64,000 bases of DNA from CAVXJN01 sp963762165 (GTDB lineage Bacteria; Pseudomonadota; Gammaproteobacteria; JASBUN01): NCBI GenBank assembly GCA_963762165.1, contig CAVXJN010000002.1, forward strand, positions 186,001 through 250,000, read 5' to 3'. Shown one piece after another: positions 8,017 through 17,776 of the stretch; the first letter of the stretch is position 1; every line of letters starts with the position of its first letter. Below the pieces are notes generated by a model that worked only from the letters and a program-made list of their open reading frames with translations, searched no databases and had not been told where the DNA came from. Made by a program: the position numbers and the translations under genes.

Positions 8017-10666
8017 CTAATCGAGCAGTTCGACGATCGCGTTCTTGAGCTGATCGCGCTGTTCCCGGCTACGCAGGGCCTTGCCATCAGGCGCGGTGAT
8101 ATAGAACACGTCTTCCGTGCGGGCGCCGATGGTGGCGATGCGCGCATTCTCCAGGATCACGCCCGATTCCATGAAGGCACGGCCGATGCGAGACAGTACG
8201 CCTGGACGGTCCGCGGTGGCGACTTCGACGATGGTGCGGTCGTTGTAGGGGTCTTCCTGGAAATGGATCTCGGTCGGTACTTCGAAATGACGGGCGCGGC
8301 GGGAACGGCGGCGGGACACAGACAGATCGTACCGTTCGGGATGTTTCAACGACCGGTTGAGCGTATCGCGGATTTCATCCAGCCGGAATTCGTTTTCGAT
8401 CACGTCACCCGACTCCTCCAGGACCTGGAAGGTATCCAGGGTGTAGCCGTCGCCCGAAGTGATGATACGTGCGTCCATCACGGTAATACCCAATTGTTCG
8501 AGCACGGCGGTGGTGACCGCGAACTGGTGGTCGTGCACCGGGCCGTAGACGAAGATCGCGGTGCTGCCGCGCTTGGGGTGGGACTCCACCAGCACCAGCG
8601 GAAGTTCGCCGGCGCGCGCTTTGGCGATGGCCTCGGTGTGCCAGGCGATTTCCTCGGCGTTGTGGCGCAAAAAATAGTCGCTGCTGGGATTGCTCCATAG
8701 CCGATCGATGGTGTCGGCGTCCAGGCCGCACTCCAATAGCAGTACCCGCGCGTCGTCCTGGACTTCCAGAATACGGTCCTCGGCATCGATCGGCTTTTCG
8801 AGCCCGCGGCGCAGCGCGAGTTTGGTGCTTGCGTAAAGTTCCCGCAGCAACGCGTCTTTCCATGAGTTCCAGAGAGTCGGATTGGTGGCGCGGATATCGG
8901 CGACCGTGAGCAGATACAGATAATCGAGATGCATCTGATCGCCGTTGGTGGTGGCGAATTGGGCGATGACTTCGGGGTCGCTGATGTCCTTGCGCTGGGC
9001 GGTCATCGACATGATCAGATGATTGCGTACCAGCCAGCTCACCAACCGCGCATCGAAGGGACTCAATCCGTGGTGCAGGCAAAATGCAGTCGCGTCCTGG
9101 GCGCCGAGTTCGGAGTGATCCCCGCCGCGGCCTTTGGCGATATCGTGGAACAGACCCGCAAGGTAGAGCAGTTCCGGTTTGGCGATGTGCTGCATGATTT
9201 CGCTGCACAGCGGAAATTCCTGATGGAATTCCGGGACCGTGAAGCGGCGCAGGTTACGGATCAGGAACAGCGTATGTTCGTCCACCGTGTAGGCATGGAA
9301 CAGATCGTATTGCATGCGTCCGACGATCTGGCCGAACGGCACCAGATAGGCTGCCAGCACCCCGTAGCGGTTCATGCGCCGTAGTTCATGGGTAATACCG
9401 ATGGGTTGGCGCAGAATTTCCATGAACAGACTGCGCGCCCGTACGTCGGCTCGAAATTTGTCGTCGATCAGGTGCGTGTGATCTCGCACCAGGCGTATGG
9501 TCCAGGCGCGCACACCTTTGAGTTCCGGGTTCTGCTGCATCACCAGAAATAGTTCGAGCGAGCGCGAAGGGATAGCGTTTGAACACCTGCGGATTGCTGA
9601 CTTCCAGAAAGCCCTTGCGGGCGCGGAAGCGTTTGTTGATGACCACCGGTTCACCCGGGTCGTCGGCGTACAGGATTGCTTCCTGAAACAGCTGCAGCAG
9701 CATTTCGTTCAGCCGGCGCAGTTCCTGGATGGTGCGGTAGTAGCGCTGCATGAGTTGTTCGACCGCGAGATTGGCGTCGCCATCTTCGTAACCCATTTGT
9801 CGGGCTAAATTGCGCTGATAGTCGAACAACAAACGGTCTTCCCGTCGATCGGTCATGGTGTGCAGCGCGAAACGCACATGCCAGAGAAAGTTCTGGCCAT
9901 CGATCAGCGCCAGGTATTCGTGGTCGGTCAAAAAACCATGGGTGACCAGATCATGCAGGGTGCGGGCGTCGAAGTGGCGCTTCGCTACCCAGCCGATCAT
10001 CTGGATATCGCGCAGTCCGCCCGGGCCTTCTTTGACGTTGGGCTCCAGGTTGTAGGCGGTATCGTGGAACTTGTGGTGACGAGTCTGTTGCTCCTTCCAC
10101 TTGGCTTCGAAGAAGCGGTCGCTGGGCCAGATGCGGTCCGGACCGGTGGCCTCGATCATGCGGTCGAACAGGACTTGAGGCCCGGCCAGCAGGCGCGCCT
10201 CGAGTAGATTCGTTGCGACCGTGATATCGTCGCCGGCCTCCCGCACACAGTCCTCGACGGTGCGCACACTTTGGCCGACGTCCAGGCCGATGTCCCAGAG
10301 AAAGGTCAAGAATGCACCGATGAATTCGCCCAGGCGTTCGTGTTCGTCCGCCTCCAGCAGAATCATGATGTCAATGTCGGAATGCGGATGCAGCTCGCCG
10401 CGCCCATAGCCGCCCACCGCTACCAGTGCGATATTTTCCGCGTCGGCGTCGAAGTGGCGGTGCCAGGCGCGCACCAGCGCCTGGTCCACTTGATGGGCGC
10501 GGCCGGTGACCAATTTGTCCACCGGCGTGCCGGCTTCGAATTGGCGCCGCAGAGCGTCGGCGCCGGCGCGCAACGCCTGGCGGTAATCGCTCACCGGCGA
10601 GTCATCACGCAACAGCGCATCGTCCAGCGCGCCGTCATCGAACAAAATTGTGCCTTCCGCGGTCAT
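8017..10666 (-). CDS. glnD: bifunctional PII uridylyltransferase / uridylyl-removing enzyme (one frameshift)
   Basis: GlnD senses glutamine and uridylylates or de-uridylylates PII proteins in nitrogen control. Reading from the ATG ending at 10666, the nucleotidyltransferase motif GGYGRGELHPHSDIDI (about 85-100) comes first, then an HD domain with LFHDIAKGRGGDHSELG and two C-terminal ACT domains (one starting VEVATADRPGVLSRIGRAF). The two halves are in different frames: around 9562 one extra base splits a stretch that should read YPFALLELFLVMQQN. Everything on both sides is conserved, so I treat this as a sequence error and give one CDS. It lies 35 bases downstream of map. Confidence 0.9.
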
Positions 10667-10701
10667 AGAGGTCTCGTGTACGGTCCGAGCGGCCTTGGCA
10701 G

Positions 10702-11472
10702 CTAGATGGGGGCCTCGTCGGAGCGCAGGGTAAGGACCTCGTGGCCTTGTTCCGTGACCAGGATGGTGTGCTCCCACTGCGCAGACAGCTTGCGGTCCTT
10801 GGTGACGACGGTCCAACCATCGCCCAAAAGCTTCACCTGGCGTTTGCCGGCGTTGATCATCGGCTCGATGGTAAAGGTCATGCCTGCTTGCAGGGCCATG
10901 CCGCTGCCCGGCGTACCGTAGTGCAGCACCTGCGGATCTTCGTGGAATTCGCGGCCGATGCCGTGGCCGCAGTACTCGCGCACCACGGAATAGTCATGGC
11001 TTTCGGCGTAATGCTGAATGGCGTGACCGATATCGCCCAAGCGTACACCCGGACGCACCATGGCGATGCCGATGCGCATGGATTCGTAGGTCACGTCGAC
11101 GAGGCGTTTCGCCAGCATGGACGGTTGCCGACGCAGAACATCTTGCTGGTATCGCCGTGAAAGCCGTCCTTGATCACCGTGACGTCGATATTGACGACAT
11201 CGCCGTCCTTGAGGGTCTTGTCACCGGGGATGCCATGGCAGACCTGATGATTGACCGAGGTACAGATCGATCTCGGGAAGCCGCGGTAGTTCAACGGCGC
11301 CGGGATCGCCTGTTGTTCGTCGACGATGAAGTCATGACAGATGCGGTCGAGCTCGCTCGGTGGTGACGCCCGGTTGCACGTGCGGGCCGATCATTTCCAA
11401 CACGTCGGCGGCGAGACGGCCCGCAACGCGCATTTTCTCGATCTCTTCCGGGGTTTTGATGGTTACGGTCAT
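10702..11472 (-). CDS. map: type I methionine aminopeptidase (two frameshifts)
   Basis: Removes the initiator methionine from nascent proteins. Starting at the ATG ending at 11472 the protein begins MTVTIKTPEEIEKMRVAGRL. Metal-ligand motifs follow in order: DVVNIDVTVIKDGFHGDTSK, HGIGREFHEDPQVLHYG, FTIEPMINAG and EHTILVTEQG. Two single-base errors break the frame: an extra base near 11355 (TTE-ELDRICHDF) and a missing base near 11125 (VGN-R-SMLAKRL). The flanking protein is fully conserved, so the gene is probably intact in the organism. It is divergent from rpsB, the usual arrangement. Confidence 0.9.
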
Positions 11473-11528
11473 ACGGCTTCCGGGTCAGGGTAATCTCGGC
11501 GGAAAATCACCGAAAATCACGGGATTGA

Positions 11529-11557
11529 TTGTTGAGTGAAACGGATTATGGTATAAA
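11529..11557 (+). promoter_or_regulatory. putative sigma-70 promoter for rpsB-tsf
   Basis: TTGTTG at 11529-11534 and TATAAA at 11552-11557 are separated by 17 bases, a near-consensus sigma-70 promoter. It lies in the map/rpsB divergent region about 120 bases before the rpsB ATG, leaving room for the structured leader that follows. Confidence 0.55.
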
Positions 11558-11603
11558 GCGCTCGCCTTTCAGGCAAATTCACACATACGTCGACACGTGG
11601 AGC

Positions 11604-11656
11604 GGGGTGCCCGCTAAGCCGGGTCGCGTCCATGGGACGTATGGAGGATCAACCCC
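11604..11656 (+). promoter_or_regulatory. rpsB leader RNA element (S2 autoregulation type)
   Basis: The leader between the promoter and rpsB contains GGGGT at 11604-11608 that can pair with AACCCC at 11651-11656, enclosing GCCCGCTAAGCCGGG and a TATGGAGGATC segment. This matches my recollection of the conserved gammaproteobacterial rpsB leader through which ribosomal protein S2 represses rpsB-tsf. The pairing and its position are seen directly; the regulatory role is inferred from the family. Confidence 0.55.
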
Positions 11657-11675
11657 GAAAAACTGGAGTAGCTCC

Positions 11676-12592
11676 ATGGCTAAGGTAACAATGCGCCAGA
11701 TGCTGGAAGCTGGCGTGCATTTCGGTCATCAGACCCGCTACTGGAACCCGAAGATGTCACCCTACATCTTCGGCGAGCGTAGCAAAATCCACATCATCAA
11801 TCTGGAAAAGACCCTGCCGCTGTACAATGACGCCATGAATTATGTCGGGCGCCTTGGCAGCCAACGGCGGCAAAATTCTGTTCGTCGGCACCAAGCGGGC
11901 GGCACGTGACACGGTCCGGGAACAAGCTGAACGTTGCCGGCATGCCGTTCGTCAATCATCGCTGGCTGGGCGGGATGTTGACCAACTTCCGTACCGTACG
12001 CCAGTCCATCAAACGCCTGAAGGACCTGGAACTAATGTCCGAGGACGGCAGCCTGGATCGCTTGAGCAAGAAAGAAGCGCTGATGAACCGCCGCGAGATG
12101 GAAAAGCTGGAGCGCAGCCTGGGCGGAATCAAGGATATGCCGCGTCTTCCGGACGCCATGTTCGTGATCGACGTCGGTTACGAAAAGATCGCTGTGGCCG
12201 AAGCGCGCAAACTGGACATTCCGGTGGTTGCGGTAGTGGATACCAACAATTCCCCGGAAGACGTCGACTATGTCATCCCCGGCAACGACGACGCGATCCG
12301 CGCCATCCAGCTGTACACCACCGGTATCGCCGACGCCGTCATCGACGGCCGCGGCTCGTCCCAGCAACTGCTGGCAGGCGGCAACGACGAATTCATCGAG
12401 ATCGATGAAAAAGGTCAGGCCCCGGGCGCCAAGCCGGCGCGTAAAAGCGCGGCCGGGAAGGGCGGCGACGCCAAGTCCGCTCCGCGGAAGAAAGCTGCGG
12501 CGACGGAAACCGCGCCCAAGCCGGAGGGTGAGCCCGAGCAGCAGGCGCCGTCCGAGGGTGAGCCCGAGCAGCAGGCGCCGTCCGAGGGCTGA
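11676..12592 (+). CDS. rpsB: 30S ribosomal protein S2 (two frameshifts; extended C-terminus)
   Basis: S2 begins MAKVTMRQMLEAGVHFGHQT, and FVNHRWLGGMLTNFRTVRQS and the AVVDTNNSPEDVDYVIPGND region are typical. Two one-base insertions, near 11854 (should read YVGRLAANGGKILF) and near 11937 (should read AERCGMPFVNHRW), move the frame twice; conservation is unbroken, so these look like sequence errors. After the S2 core a tail of about 60 residues rich in Ala, Lys, Pro and Glu follows, basic first (KPARKSAAGKGG, RKKAAA), then acidic with a ten-residue unit repeated twice. tsf follows 74 bases later. Confidence 0.92.
12524..12588 (+). repeat. 30-base direct repeat inside the rpsB tail
   Basis: Two identical 30-base units at 12524-12553 and 12554-12583, followed by the first five bases of a third, encode EGEPEQQAPS twice just before the rpsB stop. 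The period is a multiple of three, so copy-number change would preserve the frame. Confidence 0.9.
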
Positions 12593-12666
12593 GACGAGAC
12601 GGGCGGCGTGCGCGCTGCCCGGTCGGTACGTTGAGAACCGAGAAACATTAAACAGAGGTATAACCC

Positions 12667-13551
12667 ATGGCGATTTCAGCGGCGATGGTAAAGGAGCTGC
12701 GTGAACGCACCGGCGCCGGCATGATGGAATGCAAACGGGCATTGGTTGAAACCGAAGGTGACATCGACGCCGCAATCGAACAGATGCGCAAGGCTGGACT
12801 GGCAAAAGCCGACAAGAAATCCGGGCGCGTCGCGGCGGAGGGATTGGTTGCCATCGAATTGGCCGAAGACGGAAAGAACCTGGCGGTAGTGGAAGTGAAT
12901 TGCGAGACCGATTTCGTCGCCGGCGGCGAAGATTTCCGTGATTTCGTCAATAACGTCGCCCGGCGCGTCCTGGAAGCAGACCCCGCACCATCGATGATCT
13001 GATGGCCCTTGGCGTGAAGGACGGCGACTCGAAGAGCATCAACGATACCCGCCAGGAGCTGGTTGCCAAAATAGGCGAGAATATCCAGTGTGCGCCGCTT
13101 TGCACGCTTGAGCACCCAGGACGCGTTCGGTGTTTACATGCACGGCACCCGAATCGGCGTGGTGGTCGATTACAAAGGCGGTGACAGCGAACTCGGCAAG
13201 GATCTGGCGATGCATATCGCGGCCAGCCGCCCGGTGTGCGTTTCCGAAGCCGAGTACCGGCAGAACTGGTGGCCAAGGAGCGGGAAATTTTCACTGCCCA
13301 GGCAAAGGAAAGCGGCAAGCCCGACGAACATCGTTGAAAAGATGGTGGAAGGGCGCGTGCGCAAGTTCCTGGCTGAAGTGACTTTGGTCGGCCAGCCTTT
13401 CGTCAAGGACCCGGATATCACGGTCGGCAAGCTGCTGGAACAAAAGGGCGCCGAAGTGACGCGCTTCATGCGGCTTGAAGTCGGTGAGGGAATTGAGAAG
13501 AAATCCGAGAACTTCGCCGACGAAGTAATGGCGCAAGTGCGCGGCGATTGA
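12667..13551 (+). CDS. tsf: elongation factor Ts (four frameshifts)
   Basis: EF-Ts recycles EF-Tu.GDP. The start MAISAAMVKELRERTGAGMM is canonical, with CKRALVETEGDIDAAIEQMR after it, then NCETDFVAGGEDF, GVVVDYKGGDSELGKDLAMH and a C-terminal IVEKMVEGRVRKFLAEVTLV. Four single-base changes alternate the frame: a deletion in a C-run near 12982, an insertion near 13089, a deletion near 13254 and an insertion near 13325. All four restore family sequence when corrected, so the gene is very probably intact in the cell. It pairs with rpsB as in nearly all bacteria. Confidence 0.9.
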
Positions 13552-13563
13552 AATTCCGATCCA

Positions 13564-13589
13564 CGAACGGCCGCATCCGCGGCCGTTCG
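13564..13589 (+). terminator. perfect hairpin after tsf
   Basis: An 11-base perfect stem, CGAACGGCCGC at 13564-13574 with GCGGCCGTTCG at 13579-13589 and loop ATCC, starts 12 bases after the tsf stop. No T-run follows, so it may be a weak or Rho-assisted terminator, or an mRNA end-protecting structure, between rpsB-tsf and pyrH. Confidence 0.5.
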
Positions 13590-13667
13590 CACGATTGGCC
13601 GGTGTGTTCATTACCGGGCGGGGGCGGCCTACAGGGCGCCGTAGATTAAGCCGAATACCAGTCAGCG

Positions 13668-14408
13668 ATGACGATGTCCAACCGGTCTCCGAAGTACAAG
13701 AGAATTCTGCTCAAACTCAGCGGCGAGGCATTGATGGGTAGCGGTGATTACGGCATCGACCCCGGCATCATCGCTCGCATCGCATTGGAAGTGCGCGAAG
13801 TAGTCAGCATGGGCGTACAGGTCGGGATGGTGATTGGCGGCGGCAATATTTTTCGAGGCGCCGGTCTGGCCAAAGGCGGTATCGACCGCGTCACCGGCGA
13901 TCATATGGGTATGCTGGCCACGGTGATCAATGCATTGGCAATGCAGGATGCGCTCGAGCGAAGCAATGTATATGCCCGGGTCATGTCCGCTCTCAGTATT
14001 CACCAGGTCTGCGAGGACTACATCCGCCGCCGCGCGATCCGGCACCTCGAGAAGGGGCGCGTGGTGATTTTCGCGGCCGGCACCGGTAATCCGTTTTTCA
14101 CCACCGATTCCGCCGCCAGCCTGAGAGCGATCGAAATCGGCGCCGATCTCATGATCAAGGCGACCAAGGTGGATGGGGTTTATTCAGCGGATCCGGTCAC
14201 CAATCCGGATGCGACGCGCTACGATCGCTTGAGCTTCGACGAAGTCCTGGAGCGGAAGCTGATGGTCATGGATGCGACGGCCGTCGTGATGTGCCGCGAT
14301 CACGCAATGCCCTTGCGCATCTTCAGTATCAACAACGAAGGCGATCTGGTGCGCATGATGTGCGGGGATGATGTTGGAACCGTTGTCGAACGGGGTGAAG
14401 CCGAATGA
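13668..14408 (+). CDS. pyrH: uridylate kinase (UMP kinase)
   Basis: Hexameric bacterial UMP kinase of the amino-acid-kinase fold that makes UDP from UMP. Family motifs: RILLKLSGEALMG near the start, GGGNIFRG, and GTGNPFFTTDSAASLRA, then the DAVVM-like DATAVVMCRDHAMPL near the C-terminus. The ATG at 13668 is used; a second ATG two codons on at 13674 is an equal choice because neither has a strong ribosome site. 246 residues is normal. The stop overlaps the frr start (ATGA), so translation is coupled. Confidence 0.96.
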   Translation: MTMSNRSPKYKRILLKLSGEALMGSGDYGIDPGIIARIALEVREVVSMGVQVGMVIGGGNIFRGAGLAKGGIDRVTGDHMGMLATVINALAMQDALERSNVYARVMSALSIHQVCEDYIRRRAIRHLEKGRVVIFAAGTGNPFFTTDSAASLRAIEIGADLMIKATKVDGVYSADPVTNPDATRYDRLSFDEVLERKLMVMDATAVVMCRDHAMPLRIFSINNEGDLVRMMCGDDVGTVVERGEAE

Positions 14409-14962
14409 TAGATGACATCAAGAAAGACGCGGCCAGCCGCATGTCCAAGAGCGTGGAAGCACTGGGCACCGAATTCAGCAAGATCCGTACTGGCCGCGCG
14501 CACACCAGTCTGCTCGATCATATCACTGTCGATTACTACGGCAGCCACGTGCCGTTGAAGCAGGTCGCCAACGTAACGGTCGAGGACTCGCGCACGCTGG
14601 CGGTGACGCCTTGGGAGCGCAACATGGTGTCGGTGATTGAAAAAGCGATCATGCAGTCCGATCTTGGCCTCAATCCGGCGACTGCCGGCCTGGTGATACG
14701 GGTGCCCTTGCCGGCGCTCACCGAAGAGCGCCGTCGCGATCTGGTGCGTGTGGTGCGTCAGGAAGCGGAAAACGCCCGTGTTGCGGTTCGCAATATTCGC
14801 CGCGACGCGAACAACGATCTGAAGGAACTGCTCAAGGAAAAGGAAATCTCCGAAGACGAAGATCGTCGCGGCCAGGACGAAATTCAAAAGCTCACTGACA
14901 AATACATTGCTGAAGTGGATCGGCTGCTGGGAATCAAAGAAGCGGATCTTATGGAAGTGTAG
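14405..14962 (+). CDS. frr: ribosome recycling factor
   Basis: RRF splits post-termination ribosomes together with EF-G. The 185-residue length is exactly typical, and the conserved signatures are present: LGTEFSKIRTGRAHTSLLD, PLKQVANVTVEDSRTLAVTP, and PLPALTEERRRDLVRVVRQE. The ATG overlaps the pyrH TGA. A small inverted repeat (GAACCC-TGC-GGGTTC, 14983-14997) lies in the 69-base gap before uppS but has no T-run. Confidence 0.97.
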   Translation: MIDDIKKDAASRMSKSVEALGTEFSKIRTGRAHTSLLDHITVDYYGSHVPLKQVANVTVEDSRTLAVTPWERNMVSVIEKAIMQSDLGLNPATAGLVIRVPLPALTEERRRDLVRVVRQEAENARVAVRNIRRDANNDLKELLKEKEISEDEDRRGQDEIQKLTDKYIAEVDRLLGIKEADLMEV

Positions 14963-15031
14963 GGCTCTGTGCTCGCGCTTCAGAACCCTGCGGGTTCAAC
15001 CGTTTAGGCAGCCAACCACCCGAGTGACTGA

Positions 15032-15766
15032 ATGAATGAGCTACCGCAGCATGTGGCGATTATCATGGACGGCAACGGACGCTGGGCGCGCAAACGCCGT
15101 CTGCCGCGTCATGCCGGTCATCGGGCGGGAGTGCAGGCGACCCGCTTGGTAGTCGAGGAGTGCGCGCGGCAGCAGGTGTCGGCGCTTACGGTGTTCGCCT
15201 TCAGCAGTGAAAATTGGCGCCGCCCCAAGACCGAAGTCAGCCTGCTCATGGAACTGTTCGTGAGCACACTGCAGCGCGAATCGAAACGTCTCCATGAAAA
15301 CAAGGTGCGCATGCGATTCATTGGTGACCGCGATGCGTTTTCGGAGAAACTGCGCGTTCAGATCGCTGCAGTTGAGCAGCGCACCGCCGAGAACCGCGGT
15401 CTGACCCTCAATATCGCCGCCAACTACGGCGGCCGCATGGACATCGCCGCGGCCGCGCGCCGATTGGCCTCGCTGGTCGAAGCAGGCCGGTTGCGGGCCG
15501 AAGATATCACCCCCGAATTATTCGCCCAATATACTGCGCTGGCCGATCTGCCCGAGCCCGATCTGTTCATTCGCACGGGCGGTGAACAACGCATCAGCAA
15601 TTTTCTGCTTTGGCAACTCGCATACACGGAACTCTATTTTACCGATTGTCTGTGGCCGGATTTCGATAGTGCCGAATTGGAGCGCGCTTTCGCAGCCTTT
15701 CGCGCACGCCAACGACGCTTCGGGCAAACCGGCGAACAGATCGAGAAACGGCCGAGCAATGCTTAA
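15032..15766 (+). CDS. uppS: isoprenyl transferase (undecaprenyl diphosphate synthase)
   Basis: cis-Prenyltransferase making C55 undecaprenyl diphosphate, the carrier for peptidoglycan and LPS sugars. Near the N-terminus HVAIIMDGNGRWARKRRLPR holds the catalytic Asp and diphosphate-binding residues. GHRAG, FAFSSENWRRP and the C-terminal RTGGEQRISNFLLWQLAYTE are also diagnostic. 244 residues. It overlaps the cdsA start by eight bases (ATGCTTAA), so the two are co-translated. Confidence 0.97.
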   Translation: MNELPQHVAIIMDGNGRWARKRRLPRHAGHRAGVQATRLVVEECARQQVSALTVFAFSSENWRRPKTEVSLLMELFVSTLQRESKRLHENKVRMRFIGDRDAFSEKLRVQIAAVEQRTAENRGLTLNIAANYGGRMDIAAAARRLASLVEAGRLRAEDITPELFAQYTALADLPEPDLFIRTGGEQRISNFLLWQLAYTELYFTDCLWPDFDSAELERAFAAFRARQRRFGQTGEQIEKRPSNA

Positions 15767-16586
15767 GCTGCGCTTGCTCACGGCCCTGGTGCTGGCGCCG
15801 GCGGCGATTGCCGCCATCCTGTTGCTGCCGACCTCGGCGCTCGAGTGGGTGTTCGCGGCGATGATTCTTGCCGGGGCCTGGGAATGGTCACGCCTCAGCG
15901 GCTTGCGGCGCGTCATGTCCCGCGCACTTTATGTGACGGTTACCGCCTTGTTGCTTTGGGTCGTGGCAACAGTGTGGCAGCGCCCTGGGCTGCTCGGCGC
16001 GATAATGATAGCGACCTTGCTATGGTGGGTGCTGGCATTCCTGTGGATCATGGTGTACCCGGCGGGTCCGAGTGGTCGCCCGGCGCTTACGGTGGTCGGC
16101 TTGGTCGCCGGGGTTTTCGTGCTGGTGCCCGCTTGGTTGGCATTGATCGCGCTGCACAGCGCGCCGCAACACGGCCCCTTGTGGGTATTGTTCGTGTTGG
16201 CCTTGATCTGGATTGCTGACAGCGGTGCCTATTTTTTTGGCAGGCGCTGGGGAAAACGGAAACTGTCGCCGCGGGTGAGTCCGGGCAAGACCCGCGAAGG
16301 CGTTTACGGCGCGTTGGCGCTGGTTCTGGTGTACGCAGTTGCGGCCGGCTGGTTGTTGCACGTCCCGGAATCGAGGTTCGTGGCGTTCGTGTTGTTATGT
16401 TTGGTGCTGGTGCCGGTGTCCGTGGTCGGCGATCTGTTCGAAAGCTTGATCAAACGGCAGAGTGGCTTCAAGGACAGCGGCGCGTTGTTACCGGGCCATG
16501 GCGGGGTGATGGACCGCATTGACAGCTTGACCGCTACCGCTCCCGTCTTCCTACTGGGTCTCCTATGGCTGAACATCCCGACATGA
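15759..16586 (+). CDS. cdsA: phosphatidate cytidylyltransferase
   Basis: Integral membrane enzyme forming CDP-diacylglycerol from phosphatidate and CTP, the branch point of phospholipid synthesis. I start at the ATG overlapping the uppS stop (MLKLRLLTALVLAP), which opens into a hydrophobic helix. About eight membrane segments are visible. The CdsA signature is at the C-terminus: SPGKTREGVYGA and then DSGALLPGHGGVMDRIDSLT. 275 residues is normal. The frame is open upstream inside uppS, but that part is not CdsA-like. Confidence 0.95.
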   Translation: MLKLRLLTALVLAPAAIAAILLLPTSALEWVFAAMILAGAWEWSRLSGLRRVMSRALYVTVTALLLWVVATVWQRPGLLGAIMIATLLWWVLAFLWIMVYPAGPSGRPALTVVGLVAGVFVLVPAWLALIALHSAPQHGPLWVLFVLALIWIADSGAYFFGRRWGKRKLSPRVSPGKTREGVYGALALVLVYAVAAGWLLHVPESRFVAFVLLCLVLVPVSVVGDLFESLIKRQSGFKDSGALLPGHGGVMDRIDSLTATAPVFLLGLLWLNIPT

Positions 16587-17776
16587 TTGGCGTGGCCGTG
16601 CTTGGTTCCACCGGCAGTATCGGGGTCAGCACCCTTGATGTGCTGGCGCGGCATCCGCAACGATTCCGGGTGGTAGCCTTGACCGCGAATCGCGACGTGG
16701 AGGGTTTGGCCGCACAGTGCGAGCAACATCGGCCCGCCTATGCCGTCATGGCCGATGAACGCGCGGCTGAAGAACTCGATCACCGGTTGCGACTGCAGGG
16801 ACTCCCGACCGAGGTCTGGAGCGGTGGCGAGGGTCTCGCGCGCGCCGCCAGCCTCGACGATGTGCAGGTGGTGATGGCAGCCATCGTCGGCGCGGCTGGT
16901 CTGCGGCCGACTCTGGCCGCCGCCGGAGCCGGCAAGCGGGTGCTGTTGGCGAACAAGGAAGCACTGGTGATGGCCGGCCCGGTTTTTATGGAAGCGGTGC
17001 GGCGCATGCTGCGGAACTGTTGCCCATCGACAGCGAACACAACGCGATCTTTCAATGCATGCCGCGCGATTATGCCGGCGGCCTCGGAACGGTGGGCGTG
17101 CGGCGCATCCTGTTGACCGCCTCGGGCGGCCCGTTCCGTACCCGTAGCCAGGCGGAATTGCGGGCGGTCACGCCGGATCAGGCCTGCGCACATCCGAACT
17201 GGAACATGGGGCGAAAGATTTCCGTGGACTCGGCGACCATGATGAACAAAGGGCTCGAAGTCATCGAAGCGAAGTGGTTGTTCAATGCCGCGCCCGAACA
17301 GATTTCAGTCGTTATCCATCCGCAAAGCGTCGTGCACTCAATGGTCGAATACGAAGATGGTTCGGTGTTGGCGCAGTTGGGCAATCCCGACATGCGCACG
17401 CCTATTGCGCACGCGCTGGCTTGGCCGGGGCGCATCGAATCCGGGGTCTCCCCGCTCGATTTGTGTGCGATCGGCCGACTCGATTTCGAACCCCCCGATC
17501 CGGGTCGTTTTCCGTGTCTGGGCTTGGCCTATCAGGCCGTTGCCGCAGGCGGGACGGCGCCGGCGATACTCAATGCGGCGAACGAAGTTGCCGTGCAGCG
17601 TTTTCTCGCCGCATGAATTGGCATTCACCGATATTCCCAGCGTGATCGAAAGAACCCTGGGCGCAATTGCGGTGCAAGCGGCGGATTCGCTGGAGGCGGT
17701 GTGCGAGGCCGACCAACAAGCACGTGAATACGCGCGTGCGCTGACATCGGCACGGTTGCGGGAGGGACGTGCATGA
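16565..17776 (+). CDS. dxr: 1-deoxy-D-xylulose 5-phosphate reductoisomerase (two frameshifts)
   Basis: First committed enzyme of the MEP isoprenoid pathway, NADPH-dependent. The nucleotide-binding motif GSTGSIGVSTLDVL is near the N-terminus, with LLANKEALVMAG, PIDSEHNAIFQ and NWNMGRKISVDSATMMNKGL following. A missing base near 17004 (should read RRHAAELLPIDSEHN) and an extra base near 17614, which creates a TGA inside FLAAELAFTDIP, break the frame. Both sides are conserved. The ATG at 16565 overlaps cdsA by 22 bases; the ATG at 16583 is an alternative. The end overlaps rseP (ATGA). Confidence 0.91.
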
